Source: Flavivirga algicola
Lineage (GTDB): Bacteria; Bacteroidota; Bacteroidia; Flavobacteriales; Flavobacteriaceae
Direction: 5' to 3'
NCBI RefSeq assembly: GCF_012910715.1
Contig: NZ_JABBHF010000012.1
Span: 62,001 to 126,000, forward strand
DNA length: 64,000 bases
Below the pieces are notes generated by a model, which saw only the letters and a list, made by a program, of their open reading frames with translations, ran no database searches and had not been told where the DNA came from. Of the stretch, positions 17,732-25,621 are shown one piece after another (within the stretch, counting starts at the first letter, position 1; every line of letters starts with the position of its first letter). A program made the translations under genes and the position numbers.

Positions 17732-19711
17732 ATGAAGACGTTTTTTTTAAAATTTTCTATACTTATTTTAATGAGTAGTATAAATAGCTATTCACAGCAT
17801 TCAACATTAAAAGATTTACCAAGTAATAGGATTAAACCCCATGGTTGGGTCAAAGAGTTTTTAAAACGTCAGGAAAGTGGATTAACAGGAAACCCTGAGG
17901 AAAGTGGATTTCCTTTTAATACTGGGATGTGGACTGAAAATATGAATTATAAAGACAGAGAATTTAATGGAGGTAGCGGCTGGTGGCCTTACGAACAAAC
18001 TGGATATTACCTTGATGGTGCCTTACGATGTGCTTACATGAACCAGTCACAAAAACTAAAACAAAAAGTACTAAATAACATTGATTATGTACTAGCAAAT
18101 ATAGATAAAGACGGTGTGCTACATGCTGGGAAAATTGACGATGACTGGTGGCCTTTAGTTGTCTTTATGCGTATGTTATTTGAACAATATGAAAATACTC
18201 AAGATTCTGAATTACTAAAGGCTTTAGAAAATCATTATCAAGCAACTTATAAGAAAGAAGAAAGTTATAATATCCCAAAAAGTGGAGGTTTTGAAGTTCG
18301 TTCTGTACTACACTTAGAGCATTTAATGTCTTTATACCAAGTAACTGGCAATGAATGGTATTTACAGGTAGCCAAAAGATTATACCATAAATTTGAAACG
18401 AATTTATTAGAATCTCCTAATGGTGCTGGCATGTTAACCGCAACGGGGATGGCAAAAGGCTTAAAACCGAGTGGTCATGCTGTTACATATCACGAATTCT
18501 TGAAGATTCCCGCTATTTTATACTATTACACTAAAGATGAGAAATACAAAGAAGCTTTGTACAAGGCATACAAACTACTTGAAAATCATCATGAACTTGC
18601 AGACGGGCTATCGAGTGGTATTGAGGAATTACATGGCAATAATACCGATATGGCGCACGAAGTTTGTAATGTAACCGATTATAACTGGACAAGTGGTTGG
18701 GCTTTGTTAGCTACTGGAGATGCCTACTTTGCGGACAAAATGGAAAAGGTAATCTATAATGCTGGTTTTAGCAGCATAACGAGCGATTTCAAAGCACATC
18801 AATATTATAGCACGCCAAACATGCCTATTTCTTCCGATGTCTCTAGTTTTTACAACGACAATACGAATTGGGGGTTTACTGGGAAAGGACGTTTATGCTA
18901 TCGCCCAGGTCATGATACGGAATGCTGCACAGGAAACATCCACCGTATGTTTCCCACTTTTTTAAACAGGTCTTGTTTGGTTGGCAAAAAAGAGGCAAAA
19001 ATTGTCTTTTACCTGCCTGGCACATTTACAATTCCCTTTGGTAAAGAATTCTTATCTATTACGCAAGACACCAACTACCCCTTCTCGCATTCGGTATCAT
19101 TAAACATCAACACAGCACCAAAGAAAAATATAACCTTAGGGCTTAGAGTACCTGGATGGTGTGATAATTATACAATAATTTTAAATGGTAAGGAGATTAA
19201 AAATGGACATAGAAATAGTTTTTTCGAAACTGTTTCCAGAAAATTCAAAAAAGGAGATCAAATAGAAATTACATTTAGTACAAAGCCTAAAATTGAAAAG
19301 CGACATGGAATAGCTATAAATTATGGCCCATTGGTTTTTTCATATCCCATTGAGGCAAAAAAGAGAATTACTACAAATGATGAAGGGCAGAAATGCAGTC
19401 CTGAATTCCCTGCTTATCAGTTATTTCCTAAAGAACATCTTAATTGGGCCTATGCGATCCCTTCAGATATTACAAGCAACGATATAAAGGTTATAAAAGG
19501 CAACCAAGTCGGATACCCTTGGGGTATTAGAAATTCTCCCATAAAACTGCAAGTTAAAGCACGTGCTGTTTCCAATTGGAGTTTAAAATATCATACCTCA
19601 ATATCGGAAATTCCTGATAAAGTCTTATTAAAAGATGAACCAGAACAAATATTAACACTTGAGCCCATAGGAACAACGTTGTTAAGAATCACAGAATTTC
19701 CTGTTTATTAA
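17732..19711 (+). CDS. GH127-like glycoside hydrolase (beta-L-arabinofuranosidase family)
   Basis: The protein is 659 residues, with a signal peptide ending near SYSQ (21). The (alpha/alpha)6 catalytic part has GWWPYEQTGYYLDGALR and the zinc/thiolate site typical of DUF1680: E310-V-C312, then E397-C398-C399-TGN. In GH127 a cysteine of this site is the nucleophile. The C-terminal third is beta-sandwich (LRVPGWCDNYTIILNG, NYGPLVFSYP). The enzyme probably removes L-arabinofuranose or a related sugar from plant or algal polysaccharide. No SusC/SusD pair or other carbohydrate enzyme is adjacent, which is unusual for this family. Confidence 0.87.
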   Translation: MKTFFLKFSILILMSSINSYSQHSTLKDLPSNRIKPHGWVKEFLKRQESGLTGNPEESGFPFNTGMWTENMNYKDREFNGGSGWWPYEQTGYYLDGALRCAYMNQSQKLKQKVLNNIDYVLANIDKDGVLHAGKIDDDWWPLVVFMRMLFEQYENTQDSELLKALENHYQATYKKEESYNIPKSGGFEVRSVLHLEHLMSLYQVTGNEWYLQVAKRLYHKFETNLLESPNGAGMLTATGMAKGLKPSGHAVTYHEFLKIPAILYYYTKDEKYKEALYKAYKLLENHHELADGLSSGIEELHGNNTDMAHEVCNVTDYNWTSGWALLATGDAYFADKMEKVIYNAGFSSITSDFKAHQYYSTPNMPISSDVSSFYNDNTNWGFTGKGRLCYRPGHDTECCTGNIHRMFPTFLNRSCLVGKKEAKIVFYLPGTFTIPFGKEFLSITQDTNYPFSHSVSLNINTAPKKNITLGLRVPGWCDNYTIILNGKEIKNGHRNSFFETVSRKFKKGDQIEITFSTKPKIEKRHGIAINYGPLVFSYPIEAKKRITTNDEGQKCSPEFPAYQLFPKEHLNWAYAIPSDITSNDIKVIKGNQVGYPWGIRNSPIKLQVKARAVSNWSLKYHTSISEIPDKVLLKDEPEQILTLEPIGTTLLRITEFPVY

Positions 19712-19713
19712 AC

Positions 19714-19738
19714 AAAAAATCCAGCTAAAAGCTGGATT
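19714..19738 (-). terminator. Terminator of the two-component operon
   Basis: AATCCAGCT (19718-19726) pairs with AGCTGGATT (19730-19738). On the minus strand it is followed by a T-run (complement of A at 19714-19719), so it ends the response regulator gene. There is no T-run on the plus side for the glycosidase. Confidence 0.88.
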
Positions 19739-19768
19739 CAATATCACGATCACGATCAAAAGTATTTA

Positions 19769-20473
19769 TCAAGTATTAACTACCAATCTAAAACCTTCTC
19801 CATGAATATTCAATATTTCTACTTTTTCATCCAGTTTTAAATATTTACGCAACTTAGCTATGTATACGTCCATACTACGGGATGTAAAATAATTATCATC
19901 ACGCCATATTTTGGTAAGTGCCAATTCACGTGGCATTAAATCATTTTCGTGTAATGCCAATAAACGTAATAATTCATTTTCTTTAGGCGATAATTTTACT
20001 GGTTCGCCACCTTTAAAACGCAAGAAACGCAATTTAGAATTCAAATCGAAACTTCCTATTTTAAATTCAAATTGTTTGCTATCAGAAATTGTTTCTGTGG
20101 CTTTACGTTGAATAATGGCCTTAATTTTCATTAACAAGACTTCACTATCAAAAGGTTTGTTTAAATAATCGTCTGCTCCAACCTTATATCCTCTTAAAAC
20201 ATCTTCTTTCATGGTCTTAGCCGTCAAGAAAATAATTGGTACATCAGTATTCTTTTCTCTTATTTCTTTAGCTAAAGTAAATCCATCTTTATAAGGCATC
20301 ATAACATCTAAAATGCATAAATCGAAATCATCTTTTTTGAATTTTTCAAATCCTTCCATTCCGTTTTTAGCATGCGTTACCTCATAATCATTCATCATTA
20401 AATAATCTTTAAGAACGGTTCCGAAATTAGGATCGTCTTCTACTAATAAAATTCTCTTTTTTTGATCTTCCAT
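19769..20473 (-). CDS. OmpR-family response regulator (RprY-like)
   Basis: This 234-residue regulator has a receiver domain with acidic pocket ED13-D14, phospho-acceptor D56 (LCILDVMMP), T84 and K106 (NKPFD). A winged-helix DNA-binding domain follows (about 135-232: KLSPKENELLRLLA, RSMDVYIAKLRKYL). It lies three bases after the kinase gene in one operon. The protein pair resembles the RprXY system of Bacteroidota, linked to envelope and oxidative stress. OmpR-type regulators bind direct repeats spaced 10-11 bases, which fits the phased GTTAAA repeats upstream of this operon and of htrA. Confidence 0.93.
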   Translation of the reverse strand: MEDQKKRILLVEDDPNFGTVLKDYLMMNDYEVTHAKNGMEGFEKFKKDDFDLCILDVMMPYKDGFTLAKEIREKNTDVPIIFLTAKTMKEDVLRGYKVGADDYLNKPFDSEVLLMKIKAIIQRKATETISDSKQFEFKIGSFDLNSKLRFLRFKGGEPVKLSPKENELLRLLALHENDLMPRELALTKIWRDDNYFTSRSMDVYIAKLRKYLKLDEKVEILNIHGEGFRLVVNT

Positions 20474-20476
20474 AAT

Positions 20477-22057
20477 TTATGATATTAGCGGAAGCTTTAT
20501 AGTGAATGTGCTTCCTTTGTCTTTTTCACTTTCTACAGAAACATGCCCTTGGTGATCATCTACAATACGTTTAACATAAGCCAAACCTAAGCCGTGACCT
20601 TTAACGTTATGAATATTTCCTGTATGTTCCCTATAAAATTTTTCGAACACTCTTTTAACAGCAGCTTTACTCATTCCACTGCCATGATCTTTTATCTTTA
20701 ATAATATATTTGTGCCTACATTTTCAGTATACACTTCAATCTTTGGTGCATCTGGAGAATACTTTATGGCATTATCCAGAATATTAACAATAACATTGGT
20801 AAAATGAGTTTCATTCGCCAAAACAGAAGATTTTTCTGCCTCAAAAAACGTTTTAATATAGCCTTTTCTGTTTTCAACTATAAGTCTTACATGTGTAATG
20901 GCATCATGAACTAAATCATGTAACTTCACTCTGTCTTTACCAATATTAAGTTCGTTTTTTTCTAATTTAGATATTCTCAATACATTTTCAACCTGAGCGT
21001 GCATGCGTTTATTTTCTTCCTTTATCATAGTAAGGTAACGCACCACCCTATCTTTATCTTCTATTACTTTAGGGTTCTTGATAGCATCTAAAGCCAGATT
21101 TATGGTTGCTATAGGCGTTTTAAACTCATGCGTCATGTTGTTGATAAAATCTGTCTTTATTTCAGATATTTTACGCTGTTTTAAAAGTTGGTACAAGGCA
21201 CTTGAATAGGCTATTATTATAATAGATGTAAAAACTATTGATAACAATATCATTCCTATGATCGATGATAAAATAAATTTTCTATCATCTGGAAAATTAA
21301 TCAAAAGCCTATAAAGGCTTTGATTATTTTCATCATAAAAAATAGGCACACTAAAAGTAGATTTTTTGTCATACTCAAAACCATCACTACCTACTTTTGT
21401 TGCTAAATCATTATCATAAATAGCGAATTCAAAGCCTATATCAATGTCATCTTTTCTAAGTTTGTTTGATAATAACTCACGAATCTCTTCTTCGGAAACC
21501 CTTTGATGTACTGGTTTTCTTTTTGAAATTGCTTTGAAGCTTTTTTCAAAACTTAATCTTTGTGCATCGTCCAGACTTCCACTTCTTATAATTTTTGAAA
21601 TTGGGCTTTGTAGAATATCTTTTTCAGACAAGTCAAAATTACTATAAACCTCAGTACTAGAATTGCCCATTATATTTTTAAGACCAATACTATCTATATT
21701 TAAACCAATGTCAAGGAGCGACGAAGATAATTTATAATTTTCTTCAAAAACATTACTTCTATAAATGAGCATTTCCTTCGTGTCGTCATTCTTTTGATAA
21801 ATCAACAACTGAGAAACAGCTTCTTCATCTACTTTTTTATCTTTATCTAAACTTAAATATTGTGAAAAATATTTTTCCGATTCATTCTCCTCAATAGTTT
21901 TAGAAACATGACTAAGCGCACCTTTTACAGAAAACTTAAATCTTTCTTTTTCATTTTTTACAGAATCATTTATATAATAAGCTTGAATAGATATAATACC
22001 AATAAGCGATAAACTCATTAGTATTATTAATAGGATGAATATTCTTTTGCTCACCAT
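20477..22057 (-). CDS. Membrane sensor histidine kinase (RprX-like)
   Basis: This 526-residue kinase has a first membrane helix at about 6-28, a periplasmic sensor domain of roughly 230 residues and a second helix at about 262-285. A clear HAMP domain is not visible; the linker goes straight to the HisKA box NNMTHEFKTPIATI with phospho-acceptor H310. The ATPase domain has NILDNAIKYSPD, KDHGSGMS and GHGLGLAYVKRI. Partner of the response regulator three bases downstream. The 77-base gap to coaE upstream holds phased GTTAAA half-sites. Confidence 0.93.
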   Translation of the reverse strand: MVSKRIFILLIILMSLSLIGIISIQAYYINDSVKNEKERFKFSVKGALSHVSKTIEENESEKYFSQYLSLDKDKKVDEEAVSQLLIYQKNDDTKEMLIYRSNVFEENYKLSSSLLDIGLNIDSIGLKNIMGNSSTEVYSNFDLSEKDILQSPISKIIRSGSLDDAQRLSFEKSFKAISKRKPVHQRVSEEEIRELLSNKLRKDDIDIGFEFAIYDNDLATKVGSDGFEYDKKSTFSVPIFYDENNQSLYRLLINFPDDRKFILSSIIGMILLSIVFTSIIIIAYSSALYQLLKQRKISEIKTDFINNMTHEFKTPIATINLALDAIKNPKVIEDKDRVVRYLTMIKEENKRMHAQVENVLRISKLEKNELNIGKDRVKLHDLVHDAITHVRLIVENRKGYIKTFFEAEKSSVLANETHFTNVIVNILDNAIKYSPDAPKIEVYTENVGTNILLKIKDHGSGMSKAAVKRVFEKFYREHTGNIHNVKGHGLGLAYVKRIVDDHQGHVSVESEKDKGSTFTIKLPLIS

Positions 22058-22069
22058 TCAAAATTAATA

Positions 22070-22110
22070 TTTTAACATTTATGACACTCTCCTTTTAACC
22101 TTACATTAAC
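22070..22110 (-). promoter_or_regulatory. Phased GTTAA repeats upstream of the sensor kinase
   Basis: On the minus strand GTTAAT begins at 22110, GTTAAAA at 22099 and GTTAAAA at 22076: spacings of 11 and 23 bases, or one and two helical turns. They point in the direction of kinase transcription. They suggest autoregulation by the OmpR-type regulator of the operon. Confidence 0.4.
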
Positions 22111-22134
22111 AAAAATGTTAAAATTGCTTCTTTT

Positions 22135-22719
22135 TCAGGCTCTTTTAAGAATATCTTTATGGATATCAACAACTTGATTTTTAACAACTTCCATATCTAT
22201 ATTATTAATAACGTAATGCGAGTGTTTTATTTTTTCTTCATCAGTCCATTGGTTCTTCATTATAGCCAAAATCTTATTTTCTGTTGTATTATCTCTCATT
22301 AAAAGACGTTTTATTCGTAAGTCCTTTGGAGCAGTGACAGTAATAATATAATTACATGCTGAATGTCCTCCATTTTCAAATAAAATAGCTACTTCTTTTA
22401 TAATATAAGGCGCGTTTTGTTTTAATAACCATTTTTCAAAATGCCTAGCTACTCTAGGGTGAATAATGGCATTCATTTTTTGCAAAAAAGTTTTATCATT
22501 AAAGATAATATCTGCAATAAATTGTTTGTTTAATATATCGTTAACATATGCGTTTTCTCCAAATAACTGAATGAGTTTTCTTTTAATAATTTTGGATTTA
22601 CACATAAGTTTTTTAGCCTCAACATCTGCGATATAAACAGGCACTCCCAATTTCTTAAACTGTTTAGCAACCGTTGTTTTTCCACTTCCAATACCTCCTG
22701 TAAGCCCTACGATAATCAT
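22135..22719 (-). CDS. coaE: Dephospho-CoA kinase
   Basis: This enzyme phosphorylates the ribose 3'-hydroxyl of dephospho-CoA, the last step of coenzyme A synthesis. The 194-residue protein has the P-loop GLTGGIGSGKTTVA, the CoA-binding HPRVARHFEKWL and the LID region RIKRLLMRDN. Length and motifs are normal. Its start overlaps the YbbR-like gene by four bases, and it is the last gene of a three-gene operon. Confidence 0.95.
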   Translation of the reverse strand: MIIVGLTGGIGSGKTTVAKQFKKLGVPVYIADVEAKKLMCKSKIIKRKLIQLFGENAYVNDILNKQFIADIIFNDKTFLQKMNAIIHPRVARHFEKWLLKQNAPYIIKEVAILFENGGHSACNYIITVTAPKDLRIKRLLMRDNTTENKILAIMKNQWTDEEKIKHSHYVINNIDMEVVKNQVVDIHKDILKRA

Positions 22720-23675
22720 TTTGTTATTATAAATTCTATGCGCTGTTGATTAATTTTAATGTTTTTAACTGTCTTTGGATATTTAACCAATTCTGGCACT
22801 AAAAGAGATTGATTTCCCATCGCTTTGGTATAATCGCAAACAACTTTAAAGTCTTTATTTGTGACTGAATTAAAATTACTCAAACTAATATAATAAGAGA
22901 CGTTTATTTCTCTTGGAAAATATTTTAACTTCATTCCTTTTGGGACGTTAACAATATTAACTGGGATTTTTAATGTTCCTTCCGTAAATTTTTCCACATG
23001 AGCTTTTATAACCACACTATTTTCAGAAAATTTCAAATCGGAAGTGTTTTCAGGTAACTTAAGCTTAGCTGTTTCTTCCAGATTGGATTTCACGTCGTTA
23101 AAAACAGTTTCTTCTGTTTCTAAAAAGTCCATTTTAGAAACCAACAAATCGGGACCTATAACAACAATGGAATCGGGATCTGAAACTAGCTTATCAGAAA
23201 CATCATATCCTGGTATAAAATTAACCGTAGCATTTAATTTAATCGGGATTTTTTTGACCAAATTAACACCATATTTAAACGTTAATCTATCTGGTGAGAT
23301 ATTAAGCAATTCTACTTGTTCGTCAAACTGCGTATTGTTTAAATATGCTTTAGACTTATTCCATAAAAAGACAGCTTGTTTTTTATCGACATCATTACTA
23401 AAATCTATCTTAATATTAGGTTTGGAAACATAATACTTAAGCCATTTAAATCCATGTGTTTTTAAAGTGATGTTTAGCATGATCGAATCATTTAAAATCA
23501 CATATTCCTCAGGGACATTTATTTTTTCAATACCAAAAGTCATGGTATTAGTATATTCTTTTGACAGTTTGGTAAATATTAGAATTATAAATGCGAACAA
23601 TAGAAACAAAATAAATACATTAATTCTTTTGTTCCTTATTGAAGTTAGTATTTCTGATTTTAATTTTTTTATCAT
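22716..23675 (-). CDS. YbbR-like (CdaR-type) membrane-anchored protein
   Basis: This 319-residue protein has one N-terminal membrane helix (about 19-38) and then beta-rich YbbR-like repeats facing the periplasm. In Firmicutes the YbbR protein CdaR controls the diadenylate cyclase CdaA; no cyclase gene is in this window. The gene overlaps both neighbours by four bases (glycosyltransferase upstream, coaE downstream), a conserved order in Flavobacteriia as I recall. Confidence 0.78.
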   Translation of the reverse strand: MIKKLKSEILTSIRNKRINVFILFLLFAFIILIFTKLSKEYTNTMTFGIEKINVPEEYVILNDSIMLNITLKTHGFKWLKYYVSKPNIKIDFSNDVDKKQAVFLWNKSKAYLNNTQFDEQVELLNISPDRLTFKYGVNLVKKIPIKLNATVNFIPGYDVSDKLVSDPDSIVVIGPDLLVSKMDFLETEETVFNDVKSNLEETAKLKLPENTSDLKFSENSVVIKAHVEKFTEGTLKIPVNIVNVPKGMKLKYFPREINVSYYISLSNFNSVTNKDFKVVCDYTKAMGNQSLLVPELVKYPKTVKNIKINQQRIEFIITK

Positions 23676-24679
23676 TTCGATTTAAAAAATAATTCGGAAA
23701 AATACATTTCTGGATTTTTATTAAATATTGAAACAACTAATGTTGATTTTAAAAACCCATAACCATATCCAAAAAACTGGATGACTATAGCTAATAAAGA
23801 AAGCATAGAAACCACCACACTCTTTGTTGCTACTAAAGCCAATATAAATGCTATTACAAAATACAACATATACCCCACTAAACCCCAATTAAAATTTAAA
23901 AAAGTAAGTAGTATTGAAATGATTAGCCCAACGCAAAAGACGGCAGGAAACCAATATGTGATTTTTTTTGTAGTGGGATGCCACTTATTTAAAATAGGAC
24001 GTACCAATCCAAATTTATGAACCTGCTTATAGAACTTGCTCCAAGAAATACGGCGCTTATGATAAACAAAAGCTTCTGGGATTAACTTTGTTTTATAGCC
24101 TAAATCCCAAAGTCTTATGGACAAATCGGGATCTTCTCCAGGATGAATCCTTCCAAACCCCTTTGAAGCGATAAAAGCTTCTTTTGAAAGTCCCATGTTA
24201 AAGCTTCGTGGCTGAAACGTATCTACACTTTTTTTATTGCCTCGAATACCTCCAGTAGTAATAAACGATGTCATTGAAAAGTTAATGGCCTTTTGTAAGC
24301 TTGTAAACGAATTATGCGCCGCATCAGGTCCGCCAAAGCAGTCTACATAGTTCTCTGCTAAACTCTTTTCAACTTCGATTAGGTAATTTTCTGGTAAAAT
24401 ACAATCGGAATCTAAAATGATAAAATAATTTCCTTTTGCATTTTGCATCCCAAAATTTCTTGAATCACCTGGTCCTGAGTTTTCCTTAAAAAAATAAGAT
24501 ATATCAAGTTTTTCCCTAAAGGCATCAACAATTTTTTCAGAGGATATTGTGGAGCCGTCTTCAACGATAACAATTTCAAAAGGTGTATTTCCCTGTAAAG
24601 TCTTAAAACTCTGTAAAAGCTCTTGTATTTCGTCAGGACGATTATAAACAGGAATGATAAAAGAGAACTGTAATTGCAT
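23672..24679 (-). CDS. Family 2 glycosyltransferase with C-terminal membrane helices
   Basis: The start at 24679 (MQLQFSFIIPVYNRP) is preferred over the longer frame from 24712, because the extra residues would run through the fabI terminator. The GT-A domain has IIPVYNRPDEI, IVIEDGSTISSE, the metal motif LDSDCILP and HPGEDPDLSIRLWDLG (about 1-230). Three membrane helices follow (about 240-325). Membrane-bound enzymes of this type build surface glycans or glycolipids. A TACATTTG element ends four bases before the ATG, so the message may be leaderless. It is the first gene of the glycosyltransferase/YbbR/coaE operon. Confidence 0.87.
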   Translation of the reverse strand: MQLQFSFIIPVYNRPDEIQELLQSFKTLQGNTPFEIVIVEDGSTISSEKIVDAFREKLDISYFFKENSGPGDSRNFGMQNAKGNYFIILDSDCILPENYLIEVEKSLAENYVDCFGGPDAAHNSFTSLQKAINFSMTSFITTGGIRGNKKSVDTFQPRSFNMGLSKEAFIASKGFGRIHPGEDPDLSIRLWDLGYKTKLIPEAFVYHKRRISWSKFYKQVHKFGLVRPILNKWHPTTKKITYWFPAVFCVGLIISILLTFLNFNWGLVGYMLYFVIAFILALVATKSVVVSMLSLLAIVIQFFGYGYGFLKSTLVVSIFNKNPEMYFSELFFKSK

Positions 24680-24683
24680 AAAA

Positions 24684-24691
24684 CAAATGTA
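24684..24691 (-). promoter_or_regulatory. -7 element (TACATTTG) of the glycosyltransferase operon
   Basis: On the minus strand TACATTTG lies between the fabI terminator T-run and the ATG at 24679. The transcription start would fall on or next to the start codon. There is no TTG at the usual -33 spacing. Confidence 0.45.
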
Positions 24692-24693
24692 AC

Positions 24694-24720
24694 AAAAAAG
24701 CCACCGTTTCATAGGTGGCT
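24694..24720 (-). terminator. Terminator of fabI
   Basis: AGCCACC (24699-24705) pairs with GGTGGCT (24714-24720). On the minus strand it is followed by TTTTTTG. It separates fabI from the glycosyltransferase operon. Confidence 0.9.
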
Positions 24721-24743
24721 CGTTTTCAATATTTAAAATATTT

Positions 24744-25562
24744 TTAGTCCTCTTTCATAAAAGTTTCCATAACAGCATCGCTAACTCCCATGTTACTAAA
24801 ACCACCATCATTGTATAGGTTTTGAAGTGTTACACGTTTTGTTAAATCACTAAATAAGGAAACTGTATAATTCGCACAATCCAATGCTGTTGCATTACCT
24901 AAAGGCGACATTTTATCGGCATAAGCTATAAAACCATCAAAACCTTTAACCCCACTTCCTGCTGTTGTTGGTGTAGGTGATTGGGAAATGGTATTAACGC
25001 GTACATTTTTATCACGTCCGAAGAAATACCCAAAACTACGCGCAATACTCTCCAAATAGGCTTTATTATCGGCCATATCATTATAATCAGGAAAAACACG
25101 TTGTGCTGCCATGTAAGTTAAAGCCACAATACTTCCCCATTCATTCATAGCATCTGCTTTGTATAGTGTTTGCATGACTTTATGGAAAGACATCGCCGAA
25201 ACATCTGTTCCCTTTTGTGTCCAAGCATAATTTTGGTCTGTATAATGCTTTCCTTTTCTAACATTTATAGACATGCCTATTGAATGCAGTACAAAATCTA
25301 TTTTACCTCCCAGAATTTCCATAGATTTTTCAACCAAATTCTGCAAATCCTCTTCAGAAGTTGCATCGGCAGGAATAATTTGAGAGCCTGTTTTTTCTGC
25401 TAATTCATTTATTTGCCCCATACGCATGGCAACTGGTGCATTTGTCAGTACAAAGGTTCCGCCTTCTTCATGTACACGTTCTGCAGTTTTCCAAGCAATT
25501 GAATTAGAGTCTAATGCTCCAAAAATGATTCCTTTTTTTCCTTTTAATAAATTATATGACAT
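24744..25562 (-). CDS. fabI: Enoyl-[acyl-carrier-protein] reductase (NADH)
   Basis: This short-chain dehydrogenase reduces enoyl-ACP in the last step of each fatty acid elongation round. It has 272 residues; the N-terminal NAD site reads KKGIIFGALDSNSIAWKTAE, with DFVLHSIGMS, and the catalytic Tyr-x6-Lys lies in PDYNDMADNKAYLE. The region RVNTISQSPTPTTAGSG is the usual substrate loop. It is a single gene with its own promoter (TATCTTTG on the minus strand) and terminator. Confidence 0.95.
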   Translation of the reverse strand: MSYNLLKGKKGIIFGALDSNSIAWKTAERVHEEGGTFVLTNAPVAMRMGQINELAEKTGSQIIPADATSEEDLQNLVEKSMEILGGKIDFVLHSIGMSINVRKGKHYTDQNYAWTQKGTDVSAMSFHKVMQTLYKADAMNEWGSIVALTYMAAQRVFPDYNDMADNKAYLESIARSFGYFFGRDKNVRVNTISQSPTPTTAGSGVKGFDGFIAYADKMSPLGNATALDCANYTVSLFSDLTKRVTLQNLYNDGGFSNMGVSDAVMETFMKED

Positions 25563-25609
25563 ACCTTTAGGTTTATATTTTTTTTAGTTATTCTATTTTT
25601 ATTGGCGGA

Positions 25610-25617
25610 CAAAGATA
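25610..25617 (-). promoter_or_regulatory. -7 element (TATCTTTG) of fabI
   Basis: On the minus strand TATCTTTG lies 48 bases upstream of the fabI ATG and just behind the recN stop codon. It is a perfect TAnnTTTG match. The -33 position is weak. Confidence 0.5.
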
Positions 25618-25621
25618 CTAA

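Noticed and set aside
19743-19757. ATCACGATCACGATC tandem
   Set aside because: Two and a half copies of six bases; no array, most likely chance.
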